From IMG/VR virus record IMGVR_UViG_3300030329_006064, positions 1 to 36,617 of that record: a stretch of DNA of 36,617 nucleotides; one strand, given 5' to 3'. The notes beneath the pieces are model-generated. The model worked only from the letters and a program-made list of their open reading frames with translations, was not told the DNA's origin and did no database searches. Source of the stretch: a virus. A program made the position numbers and the translations under genes. Shown here one piece after another: positions 36,485 through 36,617 of this stretch (its first letter is position 1; each line of letters opens with the position of its first letter).

Positions 36485-36617
36485 TTCCTTTTATCATCAT
36501 AAAGTAAGCCGCCCGGACGTTGTTGGTACACAATTTCATTGACCACTGCACCCTTGATTTTCTTGGCAAAGTCTTGAGCACGTTCGGTTTCACTTAGATT
36601 CTCATTGGTGTTTTTAT
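36481..36617 (-). CDS. Unidentified protein, C-terminal 44 residues (partial, runs off right edge)
   Basis: Read by hand on the minus strand, the frame is open from the window edge (first full codon at 36615) to the TAA at 36483-36481. The tail is charged, with ETERAQDFAKKIKGAVVNEI and the C-terminus RPGGLLYDDKRN. The stop shares bases with the stop of the J-like gene, so the two genes converge with no gap. The family is not recognisable from this fragment. The sensible amino acid composition and exact stop-to-stop packing support a real gene. Confidence 0.6.
   Translation of the reverse strand, partial: KNTNENLSETERAQDFAKKIKGAVVNEIVYQQRPGGLLYDDKRN

Noticed and set aside
36485-36550. Terminator hairpin after the J-like gene
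   Set aside because: GCCGCCCGGAC near 36508 does not form a stable stem followed by a T-run, and the region is coding on the minus strand.

Overview
This window looks like the tail-tip and adhesin region of a double-stranded DNA phage with a lambda-like (siphovirus-type) tail. The evidence is the gene order on the + strand from 15478 to 36484. It matches lambda M-L-K-I-J in order, and the diagnostic residues can be read directly: the gpL cysteine pairs, the JAMM and NlpC/P60 residues in gpK, the membrane segment in gpI and the gpJ core motifs. No bacterial housekeeping gene, tRNA, integrase, insertion sequence or CRISPR array is visible. DNA is AT-leaning by eye, with local G/C-rich coding islands. 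The host cannot be read from the sequence; a marine or aquatic phage is a guess from the protein style.

Layout. Positions 1-15419 are read on the minus strand, in the order glycosyltransferase (15419-14619), a 374-residue virion-like protein ending in an IPT/TIG domain (14594-13470), a 4090-residue IPT/LamG adhesin (13466-1194), and a fibre-like protein that leaves the window at base 1 (1192-1). Positions 15478-36484 are read on the plus strand: gpM-like, gpL-like, gpK-like, gpI-like and a 5948-residue gpJ-like protein. A 58-bp gap (15420-15477) separates the two divergent groups. At the right edge the C-terminus of a minus-strand gene (36617-36481) converges on the gpJ gene and overlaps its stop codon. 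There is no gene-free stretch longer than 58 bp; the two giant genes take up about 82% of the window.

How it may work together. gpI, gpK, gpL and gpM homologues build and populate the tail tip, and gpJ forms the central tip and host-recognition piece. Here several parts carry extra sugar-binding-like modules. gpM has a chitin-binding-type-3-like N-terminus. gpL has a similar module placed between its two iron-sulfur cysteine pairs. gpJ carries about 4600 inserted residues of LamG modules, one glycine-rich domain and GYTSxP/GGGG repeat arrays near its N-terminus. The opposite-strand adhesin reuses LamG modules and the same GYTSxP/GGGG repeats, and in both proteins these arrays interrupt LamG domains. 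The most unusual feature is this shared giant adhesion apparatus built from nested modules.
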